DNA of 64,000 nucleotides from Vibrio sp. B1FLJ16. GTDB lineage: Bacteria; Pseudomonadota; Gammaproteobacteria; Enterobacterales; Vibrionaceae. Of this stretch, positions 9,970-19,137 are shown piece by piece; the first letter of the stretch is position 1; every line of letters starts with the position of its first letter. The position numbers were made by a program, and so were the translations under genes. Below the pieces are notes generated by a model, which was given only the letters and a program-made list of their open reading frames with translations, did no database searches and was not told where the DNA came from. The stretch covers positions 744,001-808,000 of the forward strand of contig NZ_HG992749.1 of the NCBI RefSeq assembly GCF_905175385.1. The letters are read 5' to 3'.

Positions 9970-10746
9970 ATGTACGTTGTTGAGTTACAGTTTGAATGTT
10001 TTGATAACACCACCGTAAGTGCGGTCGATAAAGCTATTAACGGTCTGATGGATGCGCTTCGCTACAATGGTCAGGTACTTGGCCGTGAGTTTCCGGTTGT
10101 AATGGGCGACGGCGAGTTTTTTGTTCGTGTGGTCTGTCCGGAGCAAGACAGTCTGCATCCGCGTTACCATTCAGATTTTGTTAAAGTGTGTATGAATCGT
10201 TTGTCAGAAGCGTCACTGCTGGCACCGAAAATGCGCCTACTTGGACGTGATTTGAATTCAGAGCAGGCGGCAGAAGAGGAGACACCAAGTTGGCAGGTGC
10301 TGTATACCACTTATGTGCATACCTGTTCGCCGCTGCGCAGCGGAGAAACTCTGTTGCCAATCCCACTGTACCGCAATCAGCCAACGTTAAACGGCGACCA
10401 TAAAGCGGTGATTAAGTGGCAAACCGAATGGCAGGCGTGTGATGAAATCCAGATGGCGGGCGGATGTCGTGCAGAGCATGCGGCGCTGCATGAGATTTGT
10501 GATGCTGACAGTGTGCTGTTCCGCCGCGGCTGGGATCTGCGTGGCCGGATTGAATACATCACTAAAATTCCGACTTACTACTACCAGTACCGTGTTGGAG
10601 GTCAGTCGCTTGAAAGCGAGAAAGCGCGTAAGTGTCCTAAGTGTGGCGGCGAGTGGTTACTCGACGAGCCTCTGCATGACATCTTCTATTTTAAATGCGA
10701 TGACTGTCGGATTGTCTCGAACATCTCCTGGGATCATCTAAAATAA
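9970..10746 (+). CDS. Zn-ribbon-containing protein, DUF2310 family
   Basis: A 258-residue protein ending in a zinc ribbon: CPKCGG near residues 221-226 and CDDC about 20 residues later. The family description I know is 'Zn-ribbon-containing, possibly nucleic-acid-binding'. No catalytic motif is evident in the first 210 residues. It starts 2 bp after the syd stop, so it is the second gene of a syd operon ending at a strong terminator. Function is unknown; nucleic-acid or protein binding is a guess from the ribbon alone. Confidence 0.85.
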   Translation: MYVVELQFECFDNTTVSAVDKAINGLMDALRYNGQVLGREFPVVMGDGEFFVRVVCPEQDSLHPRYHSDFVKVCMNRLSEASLLAPKMRLLGRDLNSEQAAEEETPSWQVLYTTYVHTCSPLRSGETLLPIPLYRNQPTLNGDHKAVIKWQTEWQACDEIQMAGGCRAEHAALHEICDADSVLFRRGWDLRGRIEYITKIPTYYYQYRVGGQSLESEKARKCPKCGGEWLLDEPLHDIFYFKCDDCRIVSNISWDHLK

Positions 10747-10778
10747 CTTGTTAAATGTCGTTCTAGACAATAAATAGC

Positions 10779-10813
10779 AAAAGGGCTGATGTTTTCACAT
10801 CAGCCCTTTTTGT
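10779..10813. terminator. bidirectional terminator between the zinc-ribbon gene and metQ
   Basis: An AAAAGGGCTGATGT arm, TTTC loop and complementary arm followed by TTTTT. The flanking A run lets it serve the minus-strand metNIQ operon too. Confidence 0.88.
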
Positions 10814-10838
10814 TTCTGCATTCAGTTAACTAGTTGGA

Positions 10839-11648
10839 TTACCAACCTTTAACTACACCGCCTTTGAATAGCTCTTTTGCTGCTTCGTAAACTTCTTCAG
10901 TCTGGTAAGCTTTTACGAAGTTTTGTACGTTCTCAGCGTTCACGTTCTCTTCACGCGCAACAACAAGGTTTACGTATGGAGACTCTTTGTCTTCAACGAA
11001 TACACCGTCACGCTCTGGAGATAGATCGATAGAGCTTGCGTAAGTCGTGTTGATGATAGACAGCGCTACGTCATCTAGTGAACGTGGAAGCTGTGGTGCT
11101 TCTAATTCAATAATGTTGATATTTTTAGGGTTAGCAACGATGTCACGTACTGTTGCTAGCAGACCAACACCTTCACGCAGTTCAATCAGACCTTGCTGTT
11201 CCAGAAGAAGCAGAGAACGGCCCAGGTTAGTCGGATCGTTTGGTACTGCGATGCGAGCGCCATCTTGGATTTCGTCTACAGATTTCACTTGTTTTGAGTA
11301 GCCAGCAATTGGGTAAACGAACGTGTTGCCTGCAATAGCCAGTTTGTAGCCGCGGTCTTTGATTTGCTGATCAAGGTATGGCTTGTGCTGGAATGCGTTA
11401 GCATCGACAGAGCCGTCATCAAGTGCTGCGTTTGGCGTTACGTAATCCGTAAAAGTCACCAACTCAACATCCAGGTTGTATTTCTCTTTTGCAATTTTAG
11501 CAGCTACTTCAGCAACTTGAGCTTCAGCGCCAGCGATAACGCCAACTTTTACTTTGTTAAGGTCAACTTCTTTTTCGCCACAACCAGTCAGTGCTAAAGC
11601 GGAAGCGGCGGTAACAACAGTCAAAAGACTCTTAAGGCTAAATTTCAT
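10839..11648 (-). CDS. metQ: methionine-binding lipoprotein of the MetNIQ importer
   Basis: MetQ is the lipid-anchored periplasmic receptor that delivers D- and L-methionine to the MetNI transporter. Its signal peptide ends in the lipobox LTGC with Cys23 as acylation site. The mature protein (269 residues in all) shows the NLPA-family features KVGVIAGAEAQ, a FTDYV segment and IAVPNDPTNLGRSL. It is the last gene of metN-metI-metQ, 32 bp after metI. Control should come from the MetJ sites upstream of metN. Confidence 0.96.
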   Translation of the reverse strand: MKFSLKSLLTVVTAASALALTGCGEKEVDLNKVKVGVIAGAEAQVAEVAAKIAKEKYNLDVELVTFTDYVTPNAALDDGSVDANAFQHKPYLDQQIKDRGYKLAIAGNTFVYPIAGYSKQVKSVDEIQDGARIAVPNDPTNLGRSLLLLEQQGLIELREGVGLLATVRDIVANPKNINIIELEAPQLPRSLDDVALSIINTTYASSIDLSPERDGVFVEDKESPYVNLVVAREENVNAENVQNFVKAYQTEEVYEAAKELFKGGVVKGW

Positions 11649-11680
11649 GTGTATCTCCTTATAATATGTAATTTTTATGC

Positions 11681-12358
11681 TTATCTGTGATCCACGCGGC
11701 GCACTACTGCATCGCCGATAGACTGAATAATCTGAACTAAAACAATGAGCATGACGACAGTGACAGCCATGATGGTGATATCGTAGCGGTGGAAGCCGTA
11801 GCGAATCGCAACGTCACCCAGACCGCCGCCACCAACTGTGCCAGCCATTGCTGAATAGCTGACTAATGTCACCAGCGTAATCGTCACTGAGTTAACAATA
11901 GTCGGCATTGCTTCTGGTAGCAGAACTTTTGTAATGATCTGTACAGGTGTCGCGCCCATCGATTGTGCGGCCTCGACCAAACCTGTTGGTACTTCAAGTA
12001 ATGCGCCTTCGATAAGGCGAGCCACAAATGGAATCGCGCCTATAGTCAGCGGAACGATTGCCGCTGTTGTACCGATAAAAGTACCGACCAGCATTTTTGT
12101 TACCGGAATAATCGCAACCATCAGTACAAGGAAAGGTACTGAGCGACCAATGTTCACAATCGCCCCCAGAATGCTGTTGAGCTTGGTGTTCTCTAACAGA
12201 CCACCTTTCTTCGTGATGTGCAGAATGACACCCAGAGGAATACCGATAGCAAAGCCAACAATGCCGGCAACGGCGACCATGTACACGGTTTCCCAGGTTG
12301 CACCCAGAAGCAGGTTGCTGTTAAGGCTTAGCCATTCTGAAACAGTATTAAAGGACAT
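11681..12358 (-). CDS. metI: methionine ABC transporter permease
   Basis: MetI is the integral membrane subunit of the methionine importer, with five predicted helices. The EAA loop, which contacts the ATPase, reads [20 protein letters not shown]. The start chosen is ATG 12358: GAGG lies nine bases upstream. A frame-compatible TTG at 12364 sits only 3 bases from that site. The gene overlaps the end of metN by 11 bases, consistent with coupled translation of the ATPase and permease. Confidence 0.95.
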   Translation of the reverse strand: MSFNTVSEWLSLNSNLLLGATWETVYMVAVAGIVGFAIGIPLGVILHITKKGGLLENTKLNSILGAIVNIGRSVPFLVLMVAIIPVTKMLVGTFIGTTAAIVPLTIGAIPFVARLIEGALLEVPTGLVEAAQSMGATPVQIITKVLLPEAMPTIVNSVTITLVTLVSYSAMAGTVGGGGLGDVAIRYGFHRYDITIMAVTVVMLIVLVQIIQSIGDAVVRRVDHR

Positions 12359-13382
12359 AACCAAGTACCTCTACTTTCACATTGTGCTCACGCAGATATT
12401 CAATCGCTGCGTTGTCATCTTCTTCATTACCAAACAGCTCTGCGACCATCATGCCGAACTTCACGCCGCCAGCGTAATCGAGATCTGAGCTCAGGATGCT
12501 GACATCAATATTGTACTTACGCGAAATCTGGGACATCAAAGGGGCATCAACCGTCGCGCCTGTGAACTCCATTCGAATTAATGGGTAGCTACCTTCAACA
12601 CGGCTTGACTGAAGTCGAATCTGGTAATCTTCCGGGATTGAGAGATCCAAAGTCGAGCGAATGAATTCGTGCGCAAGCTCGGTTTTAGGGTGAGCGAAAA
12701 TATCGCCTACAGTTCCTTTCTCAACCAGTTCACCACCACCGATAATCGCGACTTCGTGACAGATGCTCTTCACTACTTCCATTTCATGCGTAATCAGCAA
12801 AATAGTGATATTGAGTTCACGGTTGATCTTCTTTAGTAGCTCAAGGATAGATTGCGTTGTCGCAGGATCCAGTGCGCTGGTGGCTTCGTCACACAGCAGA
12901 ACCTTTGGATCGGATGCTAGTGCGCGGGCAATGGCCACACGCTGCTTTTGACCGCCACTCAGATTGGCTGGGTAGCTTTCGTGCTTATCTTCCAGACCAA
13001 CGAGTTGAAGGAGTTCCGTTACTTTATTGCTGATGTGCGCTTTATCTTTGCCGGCTAATTCAAGTGGCAGGGCAACATTATCGAAAACAGTGCGCGATGA
13101 AAGCAGGTTAAAGTGCTGGAAAATCATGCCGATGTTACGGCGCGTTTCAACCAGTTGATTTTTACTCAGCTTGGTTAGGTCTACACCATCAACGATGATT
13201 GAGCCTGAGGTCGGTGCCTCTAGCATGTTCACACAACGGATCAGAGTACTTTTACCTGCACCTGAAGAGCCGATTACCCCAAAGATAGTGCCTTTGGTGA
13301 TATGTAGGTTAATGTCTTTCAGGGCAGGAATTTCTTTACTGCCTTGGTAGAACACTTTATTGACGTTTTTTATTTCTATCAT
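12348..13382 (-). CDS. metN: methionine ABC transporter ATP-binding protein
   Basis: MetN powers methionine uptake. The ATPase domain has Walker [10 protein letters not shown] (38-46), signature LSGGQ (about 141-145) and Walker [13 protein letters not shown] with the catalytic Glu. The C-terminal ~90 residues form the NIL domain that binds methionine and allows trans-inhibition when the cytoplasmic pool is full. The length is 344 residues. It is the first gene of the operon, behind a sigma70-like promoter flanked by tandem MetJ boxes and divergent from gmhB, the arrangement also seen in E. coli. Confidence 0.97.
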   Translation of the reverse strand: MIEIKNVNKVFYQGSKEIPALKDINLHITKGTIFGVIGSSGAGKSTLIRCVNMLEAPTSGSIIVDGVDLTKLSKNQLVETRRNIGMIFQHFNLLSSRTVFDNVALPLELAGKDKAHISNKVTELLQLVGLEDKHESYPANLSGGQKQRVAIARALASDPKVLLCDEATSALDPATTQSILELLKKINRELNITILLITHEMEVVKSICHEVAIIGGGELVEKGTVGDIFAHPKTELAHEFIRSTLDLSIPEDYQIRLQSSRVEGSYPLIRMEFTGATVDAPLMSQISRKYNIDVSILSSDLDYAGGVKFGMMVAELFGNEEDDNAAIEYLREHNVKVEVLGYVL

Positions 13383-13473
13383 GTTTCAACCTGCATAGAG
13401 ATATGGGGTACTTCGTTGTCAAAAACGGCTTTTGACAGAACTTAATGTTGAGCTCTATCTCAATTTTCAGTTG

Positions 13474-13502
13474 ATGCTATGGCTTAAGAAGGTTGAAGTC
13501 AA
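13474..13502 (-). promoter_or_regulatory. sigma70-type promoter for metNIQ
   Basis: Minus strand: -35 TTGACT (13497-13502), a 17-base spacer and -10 TAGCAT (13474-13479). It is about 90 bp upstream of the metN start and abuts the MetJ boxes. Confidence 0.7.
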
Positions 13503-13503
13503 T

Positions 13504-13535
13504 AGATATTTTTACGTCTAGACGTCTAAACGTTT
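13504..13535. promoter_or_regulatory. MetJ operator: tandem 8-bp met boxes
   Basis: Three adjoining 8-mers TTACGTCT (13512-13519), AGACGTCT (13520-13527, the perfect consensus) and AAACGTTT (13528-13535) are followed on the promoter side by a weaker AGATATTT (13504-13511). Head-to-tail 8-bp units are how MetJ-SAM dimers bind cooperatively. The site touches the metN -35 box, so repression when SAM is abundant is expected. Confidence 0.85.
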
Positions 13536-13666
13536 CTGGGAGCGGATATACCAATACAAACGTTAATGACGGGTTTTAGGTTACACGTGCTTCAGCCCCC
13601 GATTTTAAACGTTTCATGGCTGATAAACGTGTACTTGGGGAGGAATGTCAAGCTAAATAGATAGTG

Positions 13667-13694
13667 TTGAAGCTTATAAGGTATGTAATAATCT
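13667..13694 (+). promoter_or_regulatory. possible gmhB promoter
   Basis: TTGAAG (13667-13672), a 16-base spacer and TAATCT (13689-13694), about 32 bp upstream of the likely TTG start. The match is only moderate. Confidence 0.4.
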
Positions 13695-13725
13695 GCTTAA
13701 ACCCGAGTTAACAGAGATATACGTT

Positions 13726-14276
13726 TTGGCAAACCAGCTGTTTTTATCGATCGTGATGGCGTGATTAACGTTGATCACGGTTACGTTCATGATGAACATG
13801 ATTTTGATTATATTGACGGTGTGTTTGAAGCGACGAAAGCGCTGAAAGATCAGGGGTACTTATTGGTACTTGTGACTAACCAGGCCGGTATCGCACGTGG
13901 TAAATACACTGAAGAGCGTTTTTTGTCTCTGACTCAGTGGATGGACTGGAACTTCGTCGACCACGGTGTTGAGTTTGATGGTTTCTATTACTGTCCACAT
14001 CACCCTGAGCATGGTATTGGTGAATACAAACAAGATTGCGATTGCCGTAAGCCAAAACCGGGTATGTTCATTTCTGCTCGTGACTTCCTGAAAATTGACA
14101 TGGAAAATTCCGTGATGATTGGCGATAAAGCGGAAGACATGATGGCAGCAGAAGCGGCTGGCGTAGGAACAAAGATTCTGGTTCGTACTGGCAAGCCAGT
14201 TACAGAGCAGGGTGAAGCGCTTGCTACTGTGGTGTTGGACAGCATTGCTGATGTGCCAGCCTATTTAAAGAAATAA
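13726..14276 (+). CDS. gmhB: D-glycero-beta-D-manno-heptose-1,7-bisphosphate 7-phosphatase, start region out of frame
   Basis: GmhB removes the C7 phosphate of heptose bisphosphate in the ADP-heptose pathway for LPS inner core. It is a HAD phosphatase: [10 protein letters not shown] carries the nucleophile Asp pair, [11 protein letters not shown] motif II, and [10 protein letters not shown] the acidic motif. A zinc loop YCPHHPEHG...[10 protein letters not shown] is also present. In the conserved frame no ATG, GTG or TTG precedes the DRD motif before a TAA near 13699; GTG 13761 would delete the nucleophile. The natural start is TTG 13726 (L-A-K-P-A-V-F), one frame off. Adding one A to the AAA at 13731-13733 restores it. 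This may be a sequencing error or a real mutation. Confidence 0.85.
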
Positions 14277-14293
14277 CATCGCACAAATATTCT

Positions 14294-14320
14294 AAAGGGA
14301 AGCACTTGCTTCCCTTTTTT
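14294..14320. terminator. terminator between gmhB and the yitT-type gene
   Basis: AAAGGGAAGC, ACTT loop, GCTTCCC and six Ts. It lies between convergent genes. Confidence 0.85.
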
Positions 14321-14343
14321 GTATTCAATTTTAGCTAATGAAG

Positions 14344-14961
14344 CTATGACCCATATCTGACTGAGTAACGATGAGGCTTGTGATTCATCGCGAGTACCAA
14401 GTTCAGTGCGAACGCGCCTAACGCAGACAGGGCAATGATCCAAGGAGAAACGAAGAACATCGACGCCAATACAATAACGACATCGATCGCCATCTGACTC
14501 TTGCCGACGGAAATTCCGAATTTATCCTGGATGAACAAGCACAGTACATTAAAGCCACCCAGGCTAGAGCGGTGACGGAACAAGATAAGCATACCTAACC
14601 CCATCAACAGCCCACCTGAAACCGCACAATAGATTTCATTTACTGATTCTAATGAGATCAGTAAATAAAGGTGATCGGCGATAATTGAAACCAAAGCACC
14701 AGAAATAACACTATTGATTGCAAAATGACGACCGAAGCGTTTCCAGGCTAGCAGATAAAAAGGACAGTTAATCAAAAAGTACAGCACACCAAAGGTAAAA
14801 GGTGTAAATTGGCTGATAAGCAATGCCAATCCAGTTGTACCTCCCGTGAGGAGTTGAGCGGATTGGAGAAAGAAAACGCCCTGAGCAACCAAAAAGGTTC
14901 CCGTGAGAATTGCTATCCAGTCTTCTTTTAGTGAGTGTTTTTCCATCAAGGTTGCAGTCAT
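14344..14961 (-). CDS. YitT family membrane protein
   Basis: A 205-residue polytopic protein with about five or six hydrophobic segments. The glycine-rich TGGTTGLALLIS after the first helix and the HRSSLGGFNVL loop are typical of YitT/DUF161 proteins (here without the C-terminal DUF2179 domain of longer members). The transported or sensed substrate is unknown. ATG at 14946 could be an alternative start. It is convergent with gmhB and divergent from glyA, apparently a single-gene unit. Confidence 0.8.
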   Translation of the reverse strand: MTATLMEKHSLKEDWIAILTGTFLVAQGVFFLQSAQLLTGGTTGLALLISQFTPFTFGVLYFLINCPFYLLAWKRFGRHFAINSVISGALVSIIADHLYLLISLESVNEIYCAVSGGLLMGLGMLILFRHRSSLGGFNVLCLFIQDKFGISVGKSQMAIDVVIVLASMFFVSPWIIALSALGAFALNLVLAMNHKPHRYSVRYGS

Positions 14962-15291
14962 CGGTGAGAATTAAGGCGGGCATCATAGTAAAAAGATGAT
15001 CTTTTCGGTAGCTAGAGGCTTAAAATTACGGTAAACCTATGTAATTGTTGTTTTACAGGGTGTAAAGCACAAATTTGACAGTAATAAGTAGCGTTTGATT
15101 GGTTGTAACATCGATATGATATTTATTAATTGTCATCATGAAGAAACTGCATGAGAAAAACTTTAATTTTCTCTTTATGAGCTAGATCAAATTATGTAGA
15201 ATGCGCGCCATTAGGGTGACGAAAACGTTTGCGCTCGGTCAAAAACAGTTTTTTTGCTAATTTCAGTACTAATCTGAGTCAGGAGATACAG
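14962..15291. promoter_or_regulatory. intergenic region between the yitT-type gene and glyA
   Basis: The 330 bp are AT-rich. A plausible glyA -10 TAGAAT lies at 15197-15202, just ahead of the PurR-like box at 15219. A TTGACA (15075-15080) lacks a good -10 partner. No ORF or RNA gene is supported. An upstream in-frame extension of glyA to 15229 runs through the PurR box and is not believed. Confidence 0.5.
15219..15234. promoter_or_regulatory. PurR operator upstream of glyA
   Basis: ACGAAAACGTTTGCGC matches the reverse complement of the PurR consensus ACGCAAACGTTTTCGT at 15 of 16 positions. It lies about 17-20 bp after the putative -10, where binding would block transcription. E. coli glyA is also PurR-repressed, linking one-carbon units to purine demand. 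Confidence 0.8.
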
Positions 15292-16542
15292 ATGCTTAAG
15301 CGTGATATGAACATCGCAGATTACGATGCGGAACTGTTCGCAGCTATCCAGGAAGAAACTCTTCGCCAGGAAGAGCACATTGAACTTATCGCTTCTGAAA
15401 ACTACACAAGCCCACGTGTAATGGAAGCTCAAGGTTCTCAGCTAACGAACAAATACGCTGAAGGCTACCCAGGCAAGCGTTACTACGGCGGTTGTGAATA
15501 CGTAGATAAAGCGGAACAACTAGCTATCGATCGTGCATGCAAGCTATTCGGTTGTGAGTACGCGAACGTACAGCCTCACTCAGGTTCTCAGGCAAACAGT
15601 GCAGTTTACATGGCGCTGCTAAACCCTGGTGACACAGTTCTGGGCATGAGCCTGGCTCACGGTGGTCACCTGACTCACGGTTCTCCGGTAAACTTCTCTG
15701 GTAAGCACTACAACGTTATCCCTTACGGTATTGATGAAGCGGGTCAGATCAACTACGACGAGATGGAAGCACTTGCGCTTGAGCACAAGCCTAAGATGAT
15801 CATCGGTGGTTTCTCTGCTTACTCTCAAATCGTTGACTGGAAACGCATGCGTGAAATCGCAGACAAAGTAGGCGCTTACTTGTTTGTTGATATGGCACAC
15901 GTAGCGGGCCTTATCGCTGCGGGCGTTTACCCAACACCGGTACCACACGCTCACGTAGTAACGACAACGACGCACAAAACACTGGCAGGTCCACGTGGTG
16001 GTCTGATCCTGTCTAACGCTGGCGAAGACATGTACAAAAAGCTGAACTCAGCAGTTTTCCCTGGCGGTCAAGGTGGTCCTCTGATGCACGTTATCGCTGG
16101 TAAAGCAGTAGCGTTCAAAGAAGCAATGGAACCTGAATTTAAAGAATACCAGGCTCGCGTAGTTCAAAATGCGAAAGCAATGGTTGGTCAGTTCCAGGAG
16201 CGCGGTTACAAAATCGTTTCTAACGGCACAGAAAACCACCTGTTCCTAGTTGATCTGATCGACAAGAACATCACTGGTAAAGAAGCTGACGCAGCACTAG
16301 GTGCAGCGAACATCACAGTAAACAAAAACTCAGTGCCAAATGACCCACGCAGCCCATTCGTAACGTCTGGTATCCGTGTTGGTACTCCAGCGATCACTCG
16401 TCGTGGTTTCACTGAAGAGAACGCTAAAGAGCTGGCGAATTGGATGTGTGACGTGCTTGATAACATCGACAACCAAGAAGTTATCGAAGCGACAAAACAG
16501 AAAGTTCTAGATATCTGTAAGCGTCTGCCTGTTTACGCATAA
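15292..16542 (+). CDS. glyA: serine hydroxymethyltransferase
   Basis: GlyA interconverts serine and glycine with tetrahydrofolate, the main source of one-carbon units. The 416-residue PLP enzyme starts at ATG 15292 behind AGGAGA. The PLP-lysine segment is [16 protein letters not shown], and [14 protein letters not shown] near the N-terminus matches the family. The C-terminal [15 protein letters not shown] carries the substrate-carboxylate arginine. The gene is single, with its own promoter, PurR box and terminator. Confidence 0.98.
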   Translation: MLKRDMNIADYDAELFAAIQEETLRQEEHIELIASENYTSPRVMEAQGSQLTNKYAEGYPGKRYYGGCEYVDKAEQLAIDRACKLFGCEYANVQPHSGSQANSAVYMALLNPGDTVLGMSLAHGGHLTHGSPVNFSGKHYNVIPYGIDEAGQINYDEMEALALEHKPKMIIGGFSAYSQIVDWKRMREIADKVGAYLFVDMAHVAGLIAAGVYPTPVPHAHVVTTTTHKTLAGPRGGLILSNAGEDMYKKLNSAVFPGGQGGPLMHVIAGKAVAFKEAMEPEFKEYQARVVQNAKAMVGQFQERGYKIVSNGTENHLFLVDLIDKNITGKEADAALGAANITVNKNSVPNDPRSPFVTSGIRVGTPAITRRGFTEENAKELANWMCDVLDNIDNQEVIEATKQKVLDICKRLPVYA

Positions 16543-16551
16543 TTGTTCTGC

Positions 16552-16634
16552 CTGATTCGCTCTATTTCTGCGTCAAAGGTGCTCATTTACAGTTGTAAAC
16601 TGCGCGCCTTTTCCTTGAACTAGAAACGAATCAG
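16552..16634. repeat. imperfect intergenic palindrome after glyA
   Basis: The ends are CTGATTCG and CGAATCAG; the centre is TTTACAGTTGTAAA, a near-perfect stem. The arms pair imperfectly over about 35 bases each. It is distinct from the glyA terminator that follows. From memory, similar sequences occur in many Vibrio intergenic regions. Confidence 0.6.
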
Positions 16635-16646
16635 TTTGAAAATACC

Positions 16647-16677
16647 AAAGGTCCTCAATTGAGGGCCTTTTTATTTT
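16647..16677 (+). terminator. glyA terminator
   Basis: AAAGGTCCTC, AATT loop, GAGGGCCTTT, then TTATTTTT. Confidence 0.85.
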
Positions 16678-16698
16678 TCTGGCGTTTGGATTGAGTTT

Positions 16699-16831
16699 GT
16701 TATTCCGACGAGCCTAGGCGAGATCAGGAATCTTGTTACGGCACACTCTTTTACTCAAAGTCTCACCCAAAGTCATCAGTACTCTGAAAACAGATTCTGA
16801 ATCACGCTCGTTCCTCGCTGTTCAGAATGAC
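16699..16831. repeat. dispersed palindromic element, copy A
   Basis: 133 bp with long imperfect terminal inverted repeats: GTTATTCCGACGAGC at one end and the complement of GTCATTCTGAACAGC at the other. Each arm continues to a shared AGAATCT/AGGAATCT block. The outer ~40 bp of each side match the copy at 37385-37517; the middle does not. It lies between convergent glyA and lipA, and nothing in it looks coding. Confidence 0.75.
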
Positions 16832-16918
16832 GGTGGTAGAATGGCTTTTTATCATCATTTATCAGATACAAAAAAGGTTGGCGAAGTGCCAACCTTTCAG
16901 TAATTGAGAACCAATTGG

Positions 16919-17884
16919 TTATTTGATCTCGATACCCTGTGCCTGCATGTCGGCGTGGTATGAAGAGCGGACAAATGGGCCACACGCTGCGTGTGTAAAG
17001 CCAAGCTCCAGAGCGATCTCTTTCAGCTCGTCAAACTCTGATGGCGGAACGTAACGTTCTACTGGCAGGTGGTGACGGCTTGGTGCCAGGTACTGACCAA
17101 GTGTCAGCATAGTCACGCCATGTTCGCGAAGATCTTTCAGAACTTCAACGATCTCTTCCTTTGTCTCGCCAAGACCCATCATCAGGCCTGATTTAGTCGG
17201 TACGTCTGGGTGCTGCTCTTTGAATTTCTTCAGTAGTTGCAGAGACCACTTGTAGTTCGCACCCGGACGAGCTTTACGGTAAAGACGCGGCGCAGTTTCC
17301 AGGTTGTGGTTGAACACATCTGGCGGGTTATCTTTCATCAGATCCAATGCAACGTCCATACGACCACGGAAGTCAGGAACCAGAGTTTCAATCTTGATGT
17401 CAGGGTTCAGCGCACGGATCTCGCGGTTACAGTCAGCGAAGTGCTGTGCACCGCCATCACGTAGATCATCACGGTCTACTGAGGTGATTACCACATACTT
17501 CAGCTTCATATCTGCGATAGTTTTCGCTAGTTTTTGCGGCTCTTCTGCTTCAGGAGGCAGAGGACGGCCATGAGCAACATCACAGAAAGGACAACGACGG
17601 GTACAGATTGCGCCCAGGATCATAAAGGTAGCAGTACCGTGGTTAAAACATTCCGCTAGGTTAGGGCAAGAGGCTTCTTCACATACAGAGTGAAGCTTGT
17701 TCTTACGCATTGCTGCTTTGATATCTTGAATTCGCTGGCTGTCGGCTGGTAGCTTGATCTTCATCCAATCAGGCTTACGCAGGACTTCTTTCTGCTCTGT
17801 AGGCATGTTCTTTACAGGAATCAATGCCATTTTGTCGGCGTCACGATATTTAACGCCTTTTTCCATCTGGATTGGTTTGCTCAT
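16919..17884 (-). CDS. lipA: lipoyl synthase
   Basis: LipA inserts two sulfurs into protein-bound octanoyl groups to make lipoyl cofactors. It is a radical-SAM enzyme with two 4Fe-4S clusters. The auxiliary cluster that donates sulfur uses Cys68, Cys73 and Cys79 ([12 protein letters not shown]). The SAM cluster uses Cys94, Cys98 and Cys101 (CTRRCPFC). The 321 residues equal the E. coli length. It overlaps lipB by four bases and is the last gene of the dacA-side operon. Confidence 0.98.
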   Translation of the reverse strand: MSKPIQMEKGVKYRDADKMALIPVKNMPTEQKEVLRKPDWMKIKLPADSQRIQDIKAAMRKNKLHSVCEEASCPNLAECFNHGTATFMILGAICTRRCPFCDVAHGRPLPPEAEEPQKLAKTIADMKLKYVVITSVDRDDLRDGGAQHFADCNREIRALNPDIKIETLVPDFRGRMDVALDLMKDNPPDVFNHNLETAPRLYRKARPGANYKWSLQLLKKFKEQHPDVPTKSGLMMGLGETKEEIVEVLKDLREHGVTMLTLGQYLAPSRHHLPVERYVPPSEFDELKEIALELGFTHAACGPFVRSSYHADMQAQGIEIK

Positions 17885-18543
17885 GCTTTATTACCTTGAG
17901 AAGGTGCTTCTGTGCTGAATTCTACTTGCTCGTAGCCGAGCAAAGTAACGAGTTCTTGTATTAGTTGTTTTTCTACGGTTTCTACTTCGTCAGGTCCGTT
18001 AAACTGGCTAACCTGAACCATTTCCATACCTTCATAGCCGCAAGGGTTGATACGCAGAAATGGTGTTAAATCCATATTTACGTTCAGGGCGAGACCATGA
18101 AAGGAGCATCCTTTACGAATGCGCAGACCGAGAGAGCATATTTTCTTGCCATCGACATAAACGCCCGGAGCGTCTGGTTGAGCTGCAGAGTCAATATTGT
18201 ATGCTTTTAGCGTGTTGATCACGAGGTTCTCGATGTTAGTAACGAGATCTCGTACTCCTAATTTTTTTCGACGCAAGTTGATCAGGAAGTAAGCTACCAG
18301 CTGGCCCGGGCCATGATAAGTTACCTGACCACCACGATCACTTTGCACGACAGGAATATCACCAGTGTTGATAAGGTGCTCGGCTTTACCTGCCTGACCT
18401 TGAGTAAATACCGGGTTATGCTCTACTAACCAAACTTCATCAAGAGTATCTTCTGTACGCTGATCCGTGAACTCATGCATTGCCTTCCATACGGGCTCAT
18501 AGTCCTGGCGGCCGAGTCGTCTGACAACAAGTTGGTGTTGCAT
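17881..18543 (-). CDS. lipB: octanoyl-[ACP]:protein N-octanoyltransferase
   Basis: LipB moves octanoate from acyl-carrier protein to lipoyl domains, supplying LipA's substrate. The 220-residue protein has the family blocks [26 protein letters not shown] with the conserved lysine, and [11 protein letters not shown] with the catalytic cysteine. It starts at ATG 18543, overlaps lipA by four bases and is separated from ybeD by a terminator, so lipBA may have its own promoter. Confidence 0.97.
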   Translation of the reverse strand: MQHQLVVRRLGRQDYEPVWKAMHEFTDQRTEDTLDEVWLVEHNPVFTQGQAGKAEHLINTGDIPVVQSDRGGQVTYHGPGQLVAYFLINLRRKKLGVRDLVTNIENLVINTLKAYNIDSAAQPDAPGVYVDGKKICSLGLRIRKGCSFHGLALNVNMDLTPFLRINPCGYEGMEMVQVSQFNGPDEVETVEKQLIQELVTLLGYEQVEFSTEAPSQGNKA

Positions 18544-18663
18544 CGCAGTTCCTGTCGCTATTATATAAAGTGTTTGGATTATAAACTGGATAATCCTTCT
18601 ACTCTACCGTTGAGTAACAGTTTTTTAACTCAGTAGAATAGGGTGGTTTATTATCTTGTTGAT

Positions 18664-18694
18664 AAATAAAAAGAAAGCAGCCGAAGCTGCTCTC
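18664..18694 (-). terminator. terminator after the ybeD-type gene
   Basis: On the minus strand GAGAGCAGC, TTCG tetraloop, GCTGCTTTC, then TTTTTATTT. Confidence 0.85.
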
Positions 18695-18719
18695 AAAAAA
18701 AATTTAAATTATCAAATAA

Positions 18720-18998
18720 TTACAGAACCATACGGACGATTTCGATTTCGCCTAGTTCTTTGTAAAGGACTTCAACCTGTTCAATTGACGTCGCAGTAAT
18801 ATTGATAGACACCGAGTGATAGTTGCCCTTCGCACTTGGTTTTACTGTTGGGCTGTAGTCACCTGGTGCATGGCGCTGAATAACTTCAAGAACAAGTTCT
18901 GGAAGCTCAGGCTTTGCATGACCCATTACCTTGTAAGTAAAAGAACAAGGGAACTCAAGCAGGTCTTTCAATTTAGCATCAGAGTTGATGTTTAGCAT
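18720..18998 (-). CDS. YbeD family (DUF493) protein
   Basis: A 92-residue protein of the UPF0250/YbeD family, a small alpha-beta fold resembling ACT-type regulatory domains. Matching blocks are [14 protein letters not shown] and [21 protein letters not shown] spacing near the C-terminus. No enzymatic motif is present and its role is unproven. It sits between dacA and lipB as in E. coli and has its own terminator. Confidence 0.9.
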   Translation of the reverse strand: MLNINSDAKLKDLLEFPCSFTYKVMGHAKPELPELVLEVIQRHAPGDYSPTVKPSAKGNYHSVSINITATSIEQVEVLYKELGEIEIVRMVL

Positions 18999-19080
18999 AT
19001 CGGTAACTCCAGTTGATATTCATTGCGGTGCGAAATAGTACAGTCAAATTAAAGCGAACTCAAGGCGTGGATTATGGACC

Positions 19081-19107
19081 TAAAAAGCCGCCATAGTTGG
19101 CGGCTTT
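19081..19107 (-). terminator. dacA terminator
   Basis: AAAGCCGCC and GGCGGCTTT arms around ATAGTT, with TTTTTA following on the minus strand. Confidence 0.85.
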
Positions 19108-19137
19108 AAGAATCAGTTTGTTAATCTATAGAGAGTC

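Noticed and set aside
15229..15291. In-frame N-terminal extension of glyA
   Set aside because: It overlaps the PurR box and leader; the canonical ATG 15292 has a strong AGGAGA site and family-length product.
16776..16985. 69-codon minus-strand frame
   Set aside because: It runs through the dispersed palindrome and into the end of lipA; a similar peptide at 37357 comes from the other copy of the element.
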